Shown: piece after piece, positions 8,237 through 17,162 of the stretch
Layout: each line of letters opens with the position of its first letter
How positions within the stretch are numbered: the stretch's first letter is position 1
Assembly (NCBI RefSeq): GCF_044761665.1
Contig: NZ_JBIWCW010000004.1
Coordinates: 248,001 to 312,000, forward strand
DNA: 64,000 nt
Source of the DNA: Peribacillus sp044761665
GTDB taxonomy: Bacteria > Bacillota > Bacilli > Bacillales > DSM-1321
Direction of reading: 5' to 3'
Translations under genes and position numbers: made by a program
Notes under the pieces: generated by a model
The model's input: the letters and a program-made list of their open reading frames with translations, nothing else
Databases searched by the model: none
Told to the model about the DNA's origin: nothing

Positions 8237-9646
8237 TTATTTTTCCATCCATTCTGTATGGAACGTGCCTTCTTTGTCGATACGTTCATACGTATGGGCC
8301 CCAAAGTAATCACGTTGTGCTTGTATCAAATTCGCTGGAAGCGTTTCTGTACGATAGCTATCGAAATAAGCAAGTGCAGAAGATAGGCAAGGAACCGGGA
8401 TACCGTTCATCACCGCGATAGACACCACTTCACGCAAAGCGCCTTGATAGTTTTCGACGATTCCTTGGAAATAAGGATCGAGAAGCAGGTTATTCAAGTT
8501 TGCCTCACGGTCATATGCATCTTTGATTTTTTGTAGGAACTGAGCACGGATGATGCAACCGCCACGGAATATCATGGCGATATCCCCGTATTGCAGGTTC
8601 CAGTTATTTTCTTCAGAAGCAGCCTTCATTTGAGCGAAACCTTGTGCATAAGAACAAATCTTACTCATGTACAGTGCTTTACGGATGCTTTCAATCAAGG
8701 CTTTTTTATCTCCCGTAAACTCAGGCTTAGGACCGCGCAGGATTCTGCTGGCTTCTACCCGCTCTTCTTTTATCGCAGAAATGTAGCGCGCAAAAACAGA
8801 TTCCGTAATAATTGGAAGCGGTACACCAAGGTCGAGTGCACTTTGGCTAGTCCATTTACCCGTACCTTTTTGACCAGCTTTATCTAAAATGATATCAACC
8901 ATCGGCTTGCCTGTTTCTTCATCATATCGTTTGAAAATATCAGCAGTGATTTCTATAAGGTAGCTATCCAACTCACCCTTATTCCAATCTGTGAATACAT
9001 CATGGAATTCTTCAGCAGATAGGCCAAGTAAATTTTTCAATAGGAAATATGATTCGGAGATCAGTTGCATATCGCCATATTCAATTCCATTATGCACCAT
9101 CTTCACATAATGTCCCGCACCATCTGGGCCAATATATGTACAACATGCATCGCCATCAACCTTAGCGGATATATCCTTCAAGATAGGAGCTACTAAGTCA
9201 TAAGCCTCTTTTTGTCCGCTCGGCATGATGGAAGGACCAGTAAGAGCTCCCTCTTCCCCACCTGAGACACCCGTGCCGATGAAATGAATACCCAGTTCGC
9301 TTAATTCCTCATTACGGCGCTGTGTGTCCTTATAGAACGTATTTCCGCCGTCGATGACGATGTCCCCTTTTTCAAGAAGCGGCTTAAGTTGTTCAATCGT
9401 TGCGTCCGTTGCCGCACCCGCTTTAACCATCAATAGGATTTTTCTAGGCTTTTCAAGTGAATTCACGAATTCCGGAAGAGTGTATGCCGGTACTACATTT
9501 TTACCTGCCGCTTCTTCCATCATCTCATCCGTTTTTGCAGCCGAACGATTATACACGGAAATTGAATACCCTCTGCTTTCGATATTAAATGCAAGGTTCT
9601 TCCCCATTACCGCAAGTCCGATAACGCCAATTTGTTGTTTTGTCAT
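8237..9646 (-). CDS. gndA: 6-phosphogluconate dehydrogenase, decarboxylating (NADP+)
   Basis: This enzyme decarboxylates 6-phosphogluconate to ribulose 5-phosphate and yields NADPH. The coenzyme-binding motif GVIGLAVMGKNLAFNI is at the N terminus, followed by NRSAAKT, GTGVSGGEEGA and KMVHNGIEYGDMQLI, the catalytic Lys/Asn region. Starting at ATG 9646, behind GAAGGGAAG, the protein has 469 residues, the B. subtilis GndA length. The frame is open for 29 more codons upstream, overlapping the polymerase gene, but these do not fit the family. Confidence 0.93.
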   Translation of the reverse strand: MTKQQIGVIGLAVMGKNLAFNIESRGYSISVYNRSAAKTDEMMEEAAGKNVVPAYTLPEFVNSLEKPRKILLMVKAGAATDATIEQLKPLLEKGDIVIDGGNTFYKDTQRRNEELSELGIHFIGTGVSGGEEGALTGPSIMPSGQKEAYDLVAPILKDISAKVDGDACCTYIGPDGAGHYVKMVHNGIEYGDMQLISESYFLLKNLLGLSAEEFHDVFTDWNKGELDSYLIEITADIFKRYDEETGKPMVDIILDKAGQKGTGKWTSQSALDLGVPLPIITESVFARYISAIKEERVEASRILRGPKPEFTGDKKALIESIRKALYMSKICSYAQGFAQMKAASEENNWNLQYGDIAMIFRGGCIIRAQFLQKIKDAYDREANLNNLLLDPYFQGIVENYQGALREVVSIAVMNGIPVPCLSSALAYFDSYRTETLPANLIQAQRDYFGAHTYERIDKEGTFHTEWMEK

Positions 9647-9674
9647 GATTAACTTCCCTTCTTTTGGGTGTAAG

Positions 9675-10931
9675 CTATTTTTTACTTCTGGGTTGCTCAA
9701 AAAAATCTTTGCTGAAACTAGTATCCGTTCCAATCGAACGTTCTTTCAAAGTAAGGCCCTTTTTAATAATATTTTCTCCATACTTATTTTGCAAGTGTTC
9801 CATCGCTTCATATAAAGGTTCTTTTTCAGCGTCTTCTTGAAAGGAAAAGATATCGAGTTGTTTGAACGCCGCTTCTTTTTCAATAACATCATGGGCCGTC
9901 ACACCTAGCAGACGAATGGCCTCCCCATTCCAATTTTTCAAAAACAGGTCGGTCGCCCAATTCAAAATATCCTCTTTTTCAAAGAATGGATTAGAAACCA
10001 TTTTGCTTCTCGTAATGGTCCTTCTGTCTTTATAGCGAATCGTTATACCTATTTTCTGACCGAGCAAACGTTTATTCTTCAAACGTACTGCTACTTTCTC
10101 GGAAAGCTTCCCCAATACCCCAACCAGCTCTCTTTGATTGGTTGAATCATGTGGAAGGGTTGTAGAGTTTCCTATGCTTTTATGATCGAAAATGGCCTCT
10201 GGATCAACAACTCGCGTGTCCATTCCATTAGCCCTTTCCTTTAAACGGATGCCATTAATCCCTAATAACTGTTTTAGCTGATTTTCGTGAGCGTTGGCCA
10301 GGTCTCCAATTGTCTTGATACCGATTGTCTGGAGTTTTTCGGATGTTTTATTGCCAATCCCATGCATCTCACCGACCTGTAGAGGCCAGAGAATCCTCGA
10401 TACATCTCTTTTCCTTAAAACGGTAATGCCCATCGGCTTTTTCATGTCGGAAGCCGTCTTAGCCAAAAATTTATTAGGTGCGATGCCTATGCTGCAGGGG
10501 AGATCCATCGTATTGTAGATACGCTCTTGAATACTTTTAGCGATTTCCAATGGGGACCCCCATTCTGCACATTCACTGATGTCCATATACCCTTCATCAA
10601 TGGAAACTGGTTCAACTATTTCTGTATACTGCCGCAACACTTCAAATATCGCCAGGGATGCTTTTCGGTATCGCTCAAAATTCGGCTTTTGAATGATCAA
10701 TTGGGGACAGAGCTTTTTAGCCTGCCAGATAGGCATGGTCGTTTTCACACCAAACTTTCTCGCTTCGTAACTACAGGTAACGATGATTCCCCTTCTTTCT
10801 TCAACATTACCGGCAATCGCTAGCGGCTTCCCCTTCAATGATTCATCATAGGACATTTCCACAGAGGCATAGAAACTATTCATGTCTACATGGAGAATGA
10901 CCTTTCCATTTCTAGGGTACATATCCTTCAT
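9675..10931 (-). CDS. polY: Y-family DNA polymerase IV (DinB/PolY1)
   Basis: This error-prone translesion polymerase (418 residues) has catalytic acidic residues in HVDMNSFYASVE and SIDEGYMDIS. The family features GIAPNKFLAKTASDMKKP and the helix-hairpin-helix region MHGIGNKTSEKL are present, with a little-finger domain after about residue 240. It corresponds to B. subtilis yqjH (polYA). The start ATG at 10931 has AAGGA 12 bases upstream, which is somewhat long; the next Met is too close to any ribosome site. It stands upstream of gndA on the same strand with only 28 bases between them, so cotranscription is likely. Confidence 0.88.
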   Translation of the reverse strand: MKDMYPRNGKVILHVDMNSFYASVEMSYDESLKGKPLAIAGNVEERRGIIVTCSYEARKFGVKTTMPIWQAKKLCPQLIIQKPNFERYRKASLAIFEVLRQYTEIVEPVSIDEGYMDISECAEWGSPLEIAKSIQERIYNTMDLPCSIGIAPNKFLAKTASDMKKPMGITVLRKRDVSRILWPLQVGEMHGIGNKTSEKLQTIGIKTIGDLANAHENQLKQLLGINGIRLKERANGMDTRVVDPEAIFDHKSIGNSTTLPHDSTNQRELVGVLGKLSEKVAVRLKNKRLLGQKIGITIRYKDRRTITRSKMVSNPFFEKEDILNWATDLFLKNWNGEAIRLLGVTAHDVIEKEAAFKQLDIFSFQEDAEKEPLYEAMEHLQNKYGENIIKKGLTLKERSIGTDTSFSKDFFEQPRSKK

Positions 10932-11064
10932 GTGACTGTCACATCCTTGCTAACTGGTACAAATCTCACGAAAGTGGGTCCGTTAAAAATTAATTAAATC
11001 TCCTATTAAGGTACCCCAATATAGCCTTGATAATCAATGAAGCATTGCTTCCATCCTAATCTAA

Positions 11065-11093
11065 GAAAACAGTCATCATTTTATTGATGACTG
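11065..11093 (-). terminator. terminator after the PepT-like peptidase gene
   Basis: CAGTCATCA (11070-11078) pairs with TGATGACTG (11085-11093). On the minus strand the stem is followed by TTTTCTTAG. It lies 20 bases past the stop codon at 11113. Confidence 0.8.
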
Positions 11094-11112
11094 CGAAATG
11101 TTTTTCCAGTAA

Positions 11113-12237
11113 TTACTCTCCAGCAACTTCCTGAATGATACTGATCACCATTTCAGCCAGCTTTGTCAGTTCTTCGACTGGAATTCTTTCATTGGTTGTA
11201 TGAATGTCTTCATAGCCGACTGCCAGATTAACAGTAGGAATGCCAAATCCCGCTATTACGTTTGCATCACTACCGCCACCGCTTTTCACCAATTCGCATG
11301 GACGGCCGATTTTTTCTGCCGCTTTTCTTGCTACTTCGACTACATGGTCACCTGCTCCGTATTTAAAGCCTGGATACATGACGTCAATTTTCACTTCGGC
11401 CCGTCCCCCCATCTCCACGGCAGCAGTCTCGAAAGCTTCTTTCATCCTTGCTACTTGTTTTTCCATTTTTTCAGGAACCAATGATCTGGCTTCTGATAAA
11501 ATTTCAACATGATCGCATACGATGTTCGTTTGTTGTCCACCTTGGAACCGGCCGATATTTGCAGTCGTTTCTTCATCAATTCGACCTAAAGGCATTCTTG
11601 AAATGGCTTTGGCAGCAATCGTAATCGCAGAAACACCTTTTTCAGGAGCCACACCAGCATGAGCGGTCTTGCCTAGAATCGTGGCAGATACCTTTGCTTG
11701 AGTAGGGGCGGCAACAACGATGTTGCCAACTTTTCCGTCGCTATCAAGGGCAAAGCCGTATTTTGCGGTGACAAGAGCACGATCAAGAGCTTTTGCTCCA
11801 ACCAATCCTGATTCTTCACCAACGGTAATAATGAACTCGATAGTGCCGTGTTCAATATTCTGTTCTTTTATCACTTTAAGCGTTTCTAACATAACAGATA
11901 ATCCTGCTTTGTCATCCGCCCCTAGAATAGTCGTTCCATCTGACACTATGTATCCATCTTTTATAGACGGCTTGATACCATTACCAGGTACGACCGTATC
12001 CATATGGGAGGTGAAATAAATGGTATCTACGCCTGGTTTCGTACCTTTCAACGTACAAATCAAGTTACCCGCACCGTGACCCGTAACTGACATTGTATCA
12101 TCTTCAAAAACATCCACGCCAAGTGCCGTGAATTTCTCTTTTAATACTTTAGCTATTGCTGCTTCATTTTTTGTTTCTGAATCAATTTGCACCAATTCAA
12201 AGAATTCGCTAACTAACCGTTCTTCATTAATCATCAT
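11113..12237 (-). CDS. M20-family peptidase, peptidase T-like (YqjE)
   Basis: This cytoplasmic zinc aminopeptidase-type protein belongs to the M20 family, PepT-like group. Metal and catalytic motifs are visible in order: TSHMDTVVPG, LGADDKAGL, TVGEESGLVGAK, ALDSDGKVG and GGGSDANVIAGFGIP. The ATG at 12237 is five bases from GGAGG and gives 374 residues, close to B. subtilis YqjE. The upstream Met overlaps the ribosome site and is rejected. Substrates are likely short peptides; specificity cannot be read. It lies downstream of mce-yqjD but has its own ribosome site, and a terminator separates them. Confidence 0.85.
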   Translation of the reverse strand: MMINEERLVSEFFELVQIDSETKNEAAIAKVLKEKFTALGVDVFEDDTMSVTGHGAGNLICTLKGTKPGVDTIYFTSHMDTVVPGNGIKPSIKDGYIVSDGTTILGADDKAGLSVMLETLKVIKEQNIEHGTIEFIITVGEESGLVGAKALDRALVTAKYGFALDSDGKVGNIVVAAPTQAKVSATILGKTAHAGVAPEKGVSAITIAAKAISRMPLGRIDEETTANIGRFQGGQQTNIVCDHVEILSEARSLVPEKMEKQVARMKEAFETAAVEMGGRAEVKIDVMYPGFKYGAGDHVVEVARKAAEKIGRPCELVKSGGGSDANVIAGFGIPTVNLAVGYEDIHTTNERIPVEELTKLAEMVISIIQEVAGE

Positions 12238-12387
12238 TAAAACCTCCAAAAAAGTTTTCCTCTATAAGTATACTTCTAAAGCGGTTACCCGGCAAATAAT
12301 CTGAAGGCAAGGACCCTTTTTAAAAAAAGGGCCTTAAGTTTGGAATGTTTCAAAGTGGACATCCCTAAAGAATCAAACTTCTCACTT

Positions 12388-12427
12388 CAAAAAAAGGAGC
12401 CCCAAATCGAATAGATTCCAAGCTCCT
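12388..12427 (-). terminator. terminator after yqjD
   Basis: The minus-strand stem is AGGAGC with GGAATC (outer and inner arms) closing on GATT and GCTCCT, followed by seven T residues. It begins 13 bases past the yqjD stop. A second A/T-rich palindrome, GGACCCTTTTT with AAAAAGGGCC, lies at about 12311-12332. Confidence 0.8.
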
Positions 12428-12439
12428 GCATAATGGCTA

Positions 12440-13987
12440 TTACAACGGAATATTTCCGTGTTTTTTCCACGGACGTGACTCTTTTTTGTTCCGTAACATT
12501 TCAAGCGATTGAATGATTTTAATCCTAGTTTCACGAGGGTCAATAACGTCATCGACCATCCCAAGACTTGCGGCCACATATGGGTTTGCGAACTTCTCAC
12601 GGTATTCTTCAATTTTCTCTTCACGTGTTGCTTCCGGATTTTCACTATTGGCAATTTCGCGGGCAAATATAATATTCGCAGCACCCGCTGAACCCATAAC
12701 CGCAATTTCAGCATTTGGCCATGCAAACGTAAGGTCCGCACCGATGGATTTACTATTGAGAGCCACGTAAGCACCGCCATAGGCTTTACGAAGAATGATC
12801 GTTAATTTTGGAACGGTAGCTTCAGAATATGCATATAAAAGTTTGGCCCCATGACGGATAATCCCTCCATGTTCTTGTTTAACACCCGGGAAGAATCCAG
12901 AAACATCTTCAAAAGTGATTAATGGAATATTAAATGAATCACAGAATCGAATGAAACGGGCAGCTTTATCAGACGAATCGATATCCAGTCCACCAGCCAA
13001 TACTTTTGGCTGGTTACAAATAAGACCCACCGATTTTCCTTTAATGCGTGCTAGACCAACCACTATATTCTTTGCGAAACCTGCTTGTACTTCCATGAAT
13101 GAATTTTCATCAACAATTTGATCGACCACTTTTCGGACATCATATGGACGGATGCCTTCATACGGAACTATGTCCGTTAAGTCCGGACGATAGTCATCCT
13201 CATCTGTCGCTTCTAGAACCGGTGGCTTTTCTTGGTTATTTTGTGGCAGATAACTTAGAAGACGTTTAACATCAGCTAGAACCTCTTCCTCGGAAGTTCC
13301 CATAAAATGAGCATTACCGCTAACTGTATTATGTACCTTCGCTCCACCTAAACCTTCAGATGAAATTTTTTCGCCTGTCACGGTTTCGATGACTTTCGGT
13401 CCGGTAATGAACATCTGACTTGTTTTTTCAACCATGAATACAAAATCCGTAATGGCTGGTGAATAAACCGCTCCGCCCGCACAAGGTCCTAAAATGACTG
13501 AAATTTGCGGGATTACGCCAGAATATATCGAATTACGATAGAAAATTTGGCCATACCCATCAAGGGAAACTACCCCTTCCTGAATACGCGCTCCACCGGA
13601 ATCGTTCAGACCGATGAATGGAGCACCATTTTCGGCAGCCAAATCCATGACATTGGCAATTTTCAGAGCATGCATTTCACCAAGCGCACCACCGAAAACG
13701 GTAAAGTCCTGCGAGAACAAATATATGTCACGGCCATTGACTTTCCCATAACCGGTAACTACTCCTTCACCTGGTCCTTCTGCCTTTTCCATACCAAAAT
13801 TGGCATTACGGTGTTTGATAAAAGGATTCAGTTCAACGAATGTACCCTCATCCACAAGAAGCTCGATTCTTTCCCTCGCTGTAAGTTTTCCTTTTTCATG
13901 TTGCTTTTCAATTCTTTCGTCTCCACCGCCCATTTCTACCTTTCGGCGTCGATCGTATAAATCATTAATAGTTTCATAGATATCCAT
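12440..13987 (-). CDS. yqjD: acyl-CoA carboxylase carboxyltransferase (propionyl-CoA carboxylase beta type)
   Basis: This subunit transfers carboxyl from carboxybiotin to an acyl-CoA, most likely propionyl-CoA to methylmalonyl-CoA. The 515 residues carry the crotonase-fold carboxyltransferase signatures GARIQEGV, GPCAGGAVYSPA, GGLDIDSSDKAARFIRFCD and RKAYGGAYVALNSK. The start ATG overlaps the mce stop in TGATG behind a strong GGAGGAGG. No dedicated biotin carboxylase or carrier is adjacent, so those parts must come from elsewhere: AccB/AccC at 49.7-51.5 kb or an unlinked pair (inference). It pairs functionally with mce and mutAB. Confidence 0.88.
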   Translation of the reverse strand: MDIYETINDLYDRRRKVEMGGGDERIEKQHEKGKLTARERIELLVDEGTFVELNPFIKHRNANFGMEKAEGPGEGVVTGYGKVNGRDIYLFSQDFTVFGGALGEMHALKIANVMDLAAENGAPFIGLNDSGGARIQEGVVSLDGYGQIFYRNSIYSGVIPQISVILGPCAGGAVYSPAITDFVFMVEKTSQMFITGPKVIETVTGEKISSEGLGGAKVHNTVSGNAHFMGTSEEEVLADVKRLLSYLPQNNQEKPPVLEATDEDDYRPDLTDIVPYEGIRPYDVRKVVDQIVDENSFMEVQAGFAKNIVVGLARIKGKSVGLICNQPKVLAGGLDIDSSDKAARFIRFCDSFNIPLITFEDVSGFFPGVKQEHGGIIRHGAKLLYAYSEATVPKLTIILRKAYGGAYVALNSKSIGADLTFAWPNAEIAVMGSAGAANIIFAREIANSENPEATREEKIEEYREKFANPYVAASLGMVDDVIDPRETRIKIIQSLEMLRNKKESRPWKKHGNIPL

Positions 13988-14409
13988 CAGTTCTCCTCCT
14001 CCTTTGATACAGTTCTTTCACAAAGTTCATATAGTACACCCGCCGTGGATTTTGGATGAATGAAAGCGACATCCGCATGATGTGCTCCCTTTCTTGATTT
14101 CTCATCGATCATCCGAAGACCGGATTCTTTTATCTCCTTAATCCGATCTTCTATTTGTTCTACACCCAAAGCCACATGGTGAATGCCCTCTCCTCGTTTT
14201 TCGATGAATTTCGCGATGGCGCTTTCAGGAGACAACGCTTCCAACAACTCTAAACGGGTATTCCCAGCTAGGATGAAAGCCACTTTAACACCTTGGCTTT
14301 CAACCGTTTCAATCCCTTCAAGTTCCAGTTTCAAAGTTTCGGTATAAAGCGGCAAGGCTTCCTCTAATGATTTAACAGCTATGCCGATATGATCGATATT
14401 TTTAATCAT
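13987..14409 (-). CDS. mce: methylmalonyl-CoA epimerase
   Basis: This enzyme interconverts (S)- and (R)-methylmalonyl-CoA, linking propionyl-CoA carboxylation to the B12 mutase. The 140-residue protein has the vicinal-oxygen-chelate fold: IDHIGIAVKSLEEALPLY, then RLELLEAL, EGIHHVALGVEQI and GVLYELCE, giving the metal-binding His and Glu residues. It is the first gene of the mce-yqjD pair (B. subtilis yqjC-yqjD), joined by a one-base stop/start overlap. ATG is preceded by GGGG. Confidence 0.9.
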   Translation of the reverse strand: MIKNIDHIGIAVKSLEEALPLYTETLKLELEGIETVESQGVKVAFILAGNTRLELLEALSPESAIAKFIEKRGEGIHHVALGVEQIEDRIKEIKESGLRMIDEKSRKGAHHADVAFIHPKSTAGVLYELCERTVSKEEEN

Positions 14410-14578
14410 TTATTTTATCCCCCATGCTATGTACTAGTTTCACTCGATTGAATTTTCTATCAATTTATGATATAGCGATTTTAGATTCGGAATAATGAGA
14501 ACATTGCACTTTTGCTTGTTTCTCCTATATATTCAAGTTAAAATGAAATTAATCATACTGTTTTGAGGAGAGAACATA

Positions 14579-14674
14579 ATGAAAAATAAAAAAGTAAGAA
14601 AAGTTGTTGTCTATCTCATGCTTATCTCGATGTTATTGACGACCCTACTATCAGGAATCGCCTTTTTAATGTAA
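14579..14674 (+). CDS. prli42: stressosome-associated miniprotein Prli42
   Basis: This 31-residue protein reads MKNKKVRKVVVYLMLISMLL then TTLLSGIAFLM: a short basic head and one transmembrane helix. That is the pattern of Prli42, which in Listeria tethers the stressosome to the membrane. GAGGAG lies eight bases before ATG, and a hairpin follows the stop. The gene is too short for ordinary ORF callers. Function in this organism is inferred from family resemblance only. Confidence 0.75.
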   Translation: MKNKKVRKVVVYLMLISMLLTTLLSGIAFLM

Positions 14675-14683
14675 TAAGCTTTA

Positions 14684-14715
14684 GGAGGGGAGCTATTTGC
14701 TTCCCTCTTTCTTAT
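14684..14715 (+). terminator. terminator of prli42
   Basis: AGGGGAGC pairs with GCTTCCCT (one G-T pair) across a five-base loop and is followed by CTTTCTTATTT on the plus strand. It begins about 10 bases past the prli42 stop and touches the 3' end of the convergent L,D-transpeptidase gene. Confidence 0.7.
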
Positions 14716-15227
14716 TTGATAGCCCCCATATTTTTGGCTATCGTTTTGAAACTTTCATTTGATAAGGTAATCAAAACCTTTGTTCCAATCGGGACTTTAT
14801 CATACAACCGCTCCACATCGGATTTATGCATCCTTACACAGCCATTTGAAATGAATTTTCCGATAGATGATGGCTGATTCGTTCCATGTATCCCATAAAT
14901 CCTGCCATCTGTATTCCTTGCATCAAAGCCAATCCATCTTGACCCAAGTGGATTTCTAGGATCCCCACCTGGAATATTTTTTTTTCGATAATAGGGATTA
15001 ACCGCCTTTACCTTAACCGTAAATAGACCTTCCGGCGTCAATTCCTGACTTTTACCTGTTCCTACCGGCAAAATCTCTTGAACCTCATTGTCATCGATAA
15101 AAGCCAATTTATTATTGGCTTTATTAATTATAATAAAAGGCTCACCATGATTTACAGTTTGGGCATTGACCTGAGACGGCCATGCTGACACGACAAGCAA
15201 AAGCATTAAAGAAAGGACTCGTTTCAT
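14712..15227 (-). CDS. yqjB: L,D-transpeptidase (YkuD/ErfK family)
   Basis: This exported cell-wall enzyme has a signal peptide (MKRVLSLMLLLVVSAWPSQVNA) followed by a YkuD domain. The catalytic region is HGTNQPSSIGKF..SNGCVRM, with the His, Cys and Arg of the SHGxxR/K-type motif. It makes 3-3 peptidoglycan cross-links or attaches wall components. I chose the ATG at 15227 because AAAGGA is well spaced for it; the Met three codons earlier is one base from that site. The order yqjA-yqjB matches B. subtilis. The symbol is by synteny and is less certain than the family. Confidence 0.78.
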   Translation of the reverse strand: MKRVLSLMLLLVVSAWPSQVNAQTVNHGEPFIIINKANNKLAFIDDNEVQEILPVGTGKSQELTPEGLFTVKVKAVNPYYRKKNIPGGDPRNPLGSRWIGFDARNTDGRIYGIHGTNQPSSIGKFISNGCVRMHKSDVERLYDKVPIGTKVLITLSNESFKTIAKNMGAIK

Positions 15228-15258
15228 TTCTATCATTTCCTTTACTTTTTTGCTTAGT

Positions 15259-16248
15259 TTAAGCCAACGGCAGCTTTTTCATGCGATTATTACTCTCCTT
15301 GGGCAATCCTTTGAAAGAATGCTTTAGCCATAAATAACGTTCCATTTCCTTCATAAGCTGCAATAAAGCCGCCCTAGATTCAAACTCTTCCCGGGTCTGC
15401 GGGAGTTCCATCCCCTTAAAATATGCCTCCAGTTCTTCAAGTTTCTTCAGATAAAGGATAGCTGTATTTTGAGGATGAACATTTTCTGCCAAATCCTCTA
15501 TAAAATCTGCCAATATGCCACTTTGCTTAACTACAAGAGGAATATTGGTGACTAAAGGGAGAATCCTTTCAATTATTTCAAACTGTTTTTCTCGCATTTT
15601 GAAATAATGATAATGAAGATCTTCTTCCCGAAGAAAATGATTTTCAACATCCTTGAAAGCAAGACTTTTGGCTTCATTAAGAAGGCTGGCTGTTTCTGTG
15701 ATTTCCTTTCCATCCCATGAATGGTCATTATTCCGTAAATAGCGAACGACAGCCATTAAAATGCCACTGAAGTTAGTCTCTATTTCATCCTGGTAAGCAA
15801 ATAATTTCTTTTCCACACTGGGCATGTATAGATTCATGATAAGTGCCACACCAACTCCAACCGCAATCAAAATCGTTTCATTCACCAGTAGAGAAAAGGT
15901 GATCTTCCCCGATCCATAGAGATGCAGGATGATAACACTGCTTGTGACTATTCCTTCGTTAACATTTAGGGCAACCGTAGTCGGTATGAATATAAGAAGG
16001 ATCAGGCCGATTACAAGAGGATGGAAATCAATAAAGTGAAACAACAAAGTGGAATAAACCATAGCGATCAAACACGCTAAAAACCGATGCCAGGAGGCAT
16101 AAACCGATTTCTTTTTTGTAACCTGTATACATAAGATCGTTATGATTCCTGCAGATGAGAAATTATCCAAACCAAGTAGTTGGGCAATAATAATCGCTAT
16201 GGCAGTACCCAAAGCCGTTTTAATCGTTCTGTACCCGATTTTGAACAT
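15259..16248 (-). CDS. yqjA: aromatic acid exporter family protein (YqjA, DUF939)
   Basis: This 329-residue membrane protein has about four to five hydrophobic helices in residues 1-130 (TALGTAIAIIIAQLLGLDNF, LVIGLILLIFIPTTVALN), followed by a charged cytoplasmic alpha-helical domain that includes HDHSWDGKE-like and KMREKQFEIIERILP stretches. That is the FUSC/DUF939 architecture of the aromatic-acid exporter group. Substrate is unknown. ATG has AGGTGA 10 bases upstream. It lies 22 bases from the L,D-transpeptidase gene, likely in one transcript. Confidence 0.75.
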   Translation of the reverse strand: MFKIGYRTIKTALGTAIAIIIAQLLGLDNFSSAGIITILCIQVTKKKSVYASWHRFLACLIAMVYSTLLFHFIDFHPLVIGLILLIFIPTTVALNVNEGIVTSSVIILHLYGSGKITFSLLVNETILIAVGVGVALIMNLYMPSVEKKLFAYQDEIETNFSGILMAVVRYLRNNDHSWDGKEITETASLLNEAKSLAFKDVENHFLREEDLHYHYFKMREKQFEIIERILPLVTNIPLVVKQSGILADFIEDLAENVHPQNTAILYLKKLEELEAYFKGMELPQTREEFESRAALLQLMKEMERYLWLKHSFKGLPKESNNRMKKLPLA

Positions 16249-16384
16249 TGTTATGTATCACCTAGCTTCTTTCACTTCTATTATAATACTATCAGCTATC
16301 CCAATAATTTTACAGTCCTTTATGAAGGAAAATTCTAAATAATTAATAATTCCTTACGCCTATAATACATTATTTGGATAAAAT

Positions 16385-16411
16385 AAAAAAGGTAACAAAA
16401 GTTACCTTTTT
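16385..16411. terminator. terminator after artM (bidirectional)
   Basis: AAAAAGGTAAC (16386-16396) pairs with GTTACCTTTTT (16401-16411) around AAAA. The minus-strand T run stops the art operon, which ends at 16440. Confidence 0.85.
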
Positions 16412-16439
16412 CAATCAAACGGTTCATATCATTTGGGTT

Positions 16440-17162
16440 CTATAGCACTTTTTGAAGAAAATCTTTGGCACGCTGGCTTTTCGGATTGGAAAAGAATTCT
16501 TCGGGTGCGCTTTCTTCAATAAGCAAGCCACCATCCAAGAATAGCACTCGATCGGCCACTTCTTTAGCAAATCCCATTTCATGCGTCACGATTAACATGG
16601 TCATACCTGTATTGGCGAGCGACTTCATAACATCCAATACTTCTTTTACCATTTCCGGATCAAGAGCTGAAGTCGGTTCATCAAAAAGCATGACTTCCGG
16701 ATTCATGGCCAATGCACGCGCTATGGCCACCCTTTGTTTTTGCCCACCCGAAAGACGGTTAGGATAAGTCGTTTCCTTATCAGCCAGTCCAACTTTATTC
16801 AAAAGCTCACGTGCCTGTTTTACAGCTTCAGCTTTCGATAGCTTCTTCACCTTCATAGGGGCGTACGTCAAGTTCTCAAGCACTGTTTTATGGGGAAATA
16901 AATGAAAATGCTGAAATACCATCCCCACATTCTCGCGCACTTTCATAATATTAGTCTTTTTTTCCGTAATGTTTTGATCCTTGAACCAGATTTGGCCATC
17001 AGTAGGTGTTTCTAGCATATTTATACAACGGAGAAAAGTCGATTTTCCCGAACCAGAAGGGCCGATTATCGCCAAAACTTCACCCTGCCCAATTTCGGTA
17101 CTGATTCCTTTCAGGACGTTAAGTTTGCCATAGTTTTTTTGAAGTTTATCTATTTTAATCAC
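16440..17162 (-). CDS. artM: polar amino acid (arginine) ABC transporter ATPase
   Basis: This is the ATPase of the arginine importer (B. subtilis yqiZ, also called artR). The 240 residues contain Walker A GPSGSGKST, signature LSGGQKQR, Walker B VMLFDEPTSALD and a switch His in VTHEMGFA. Translation starts at GTG 17162 behind AGGAGA, overlapping the end of artQ by 8 bases, so the two are coupled. The C terminus (EEFFSNPKSQRAKDFLQKVL) is typical of GlnQ-type ATPases. Confidence 0.87.
   Translation of the reverse strand: MIKIDKLQKNYGKLNVLKGISTEIGQGEVLAIIGPSGSGKSTFLRCINMLETPTDGQIWFKDQNITEKKTNIMKVRENVGMVFQHFHLFPHKTVLENLTYAPMKVKKLSKAEAVKQARELLNKVGLADKETTYPNRLSGGQKQRVAIARALAMNPEVMLFDEPTSALDPEMVKEVLDVMKSLANTGMTMLIVTHEMGFAKEVADRVLFLDGGLLIEESAPEEFFSNPKSQRAKDFLQKVL

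Noticed and set aside
9354..9815. 153-codon plus-strand ORF
   Set aside because: It is antisense to gndA and the polymerase gene, with no supporting signals.
13505..13960. 151-codon plus-strand ORF
   Set aside because: It is a shadow inside yqjD.
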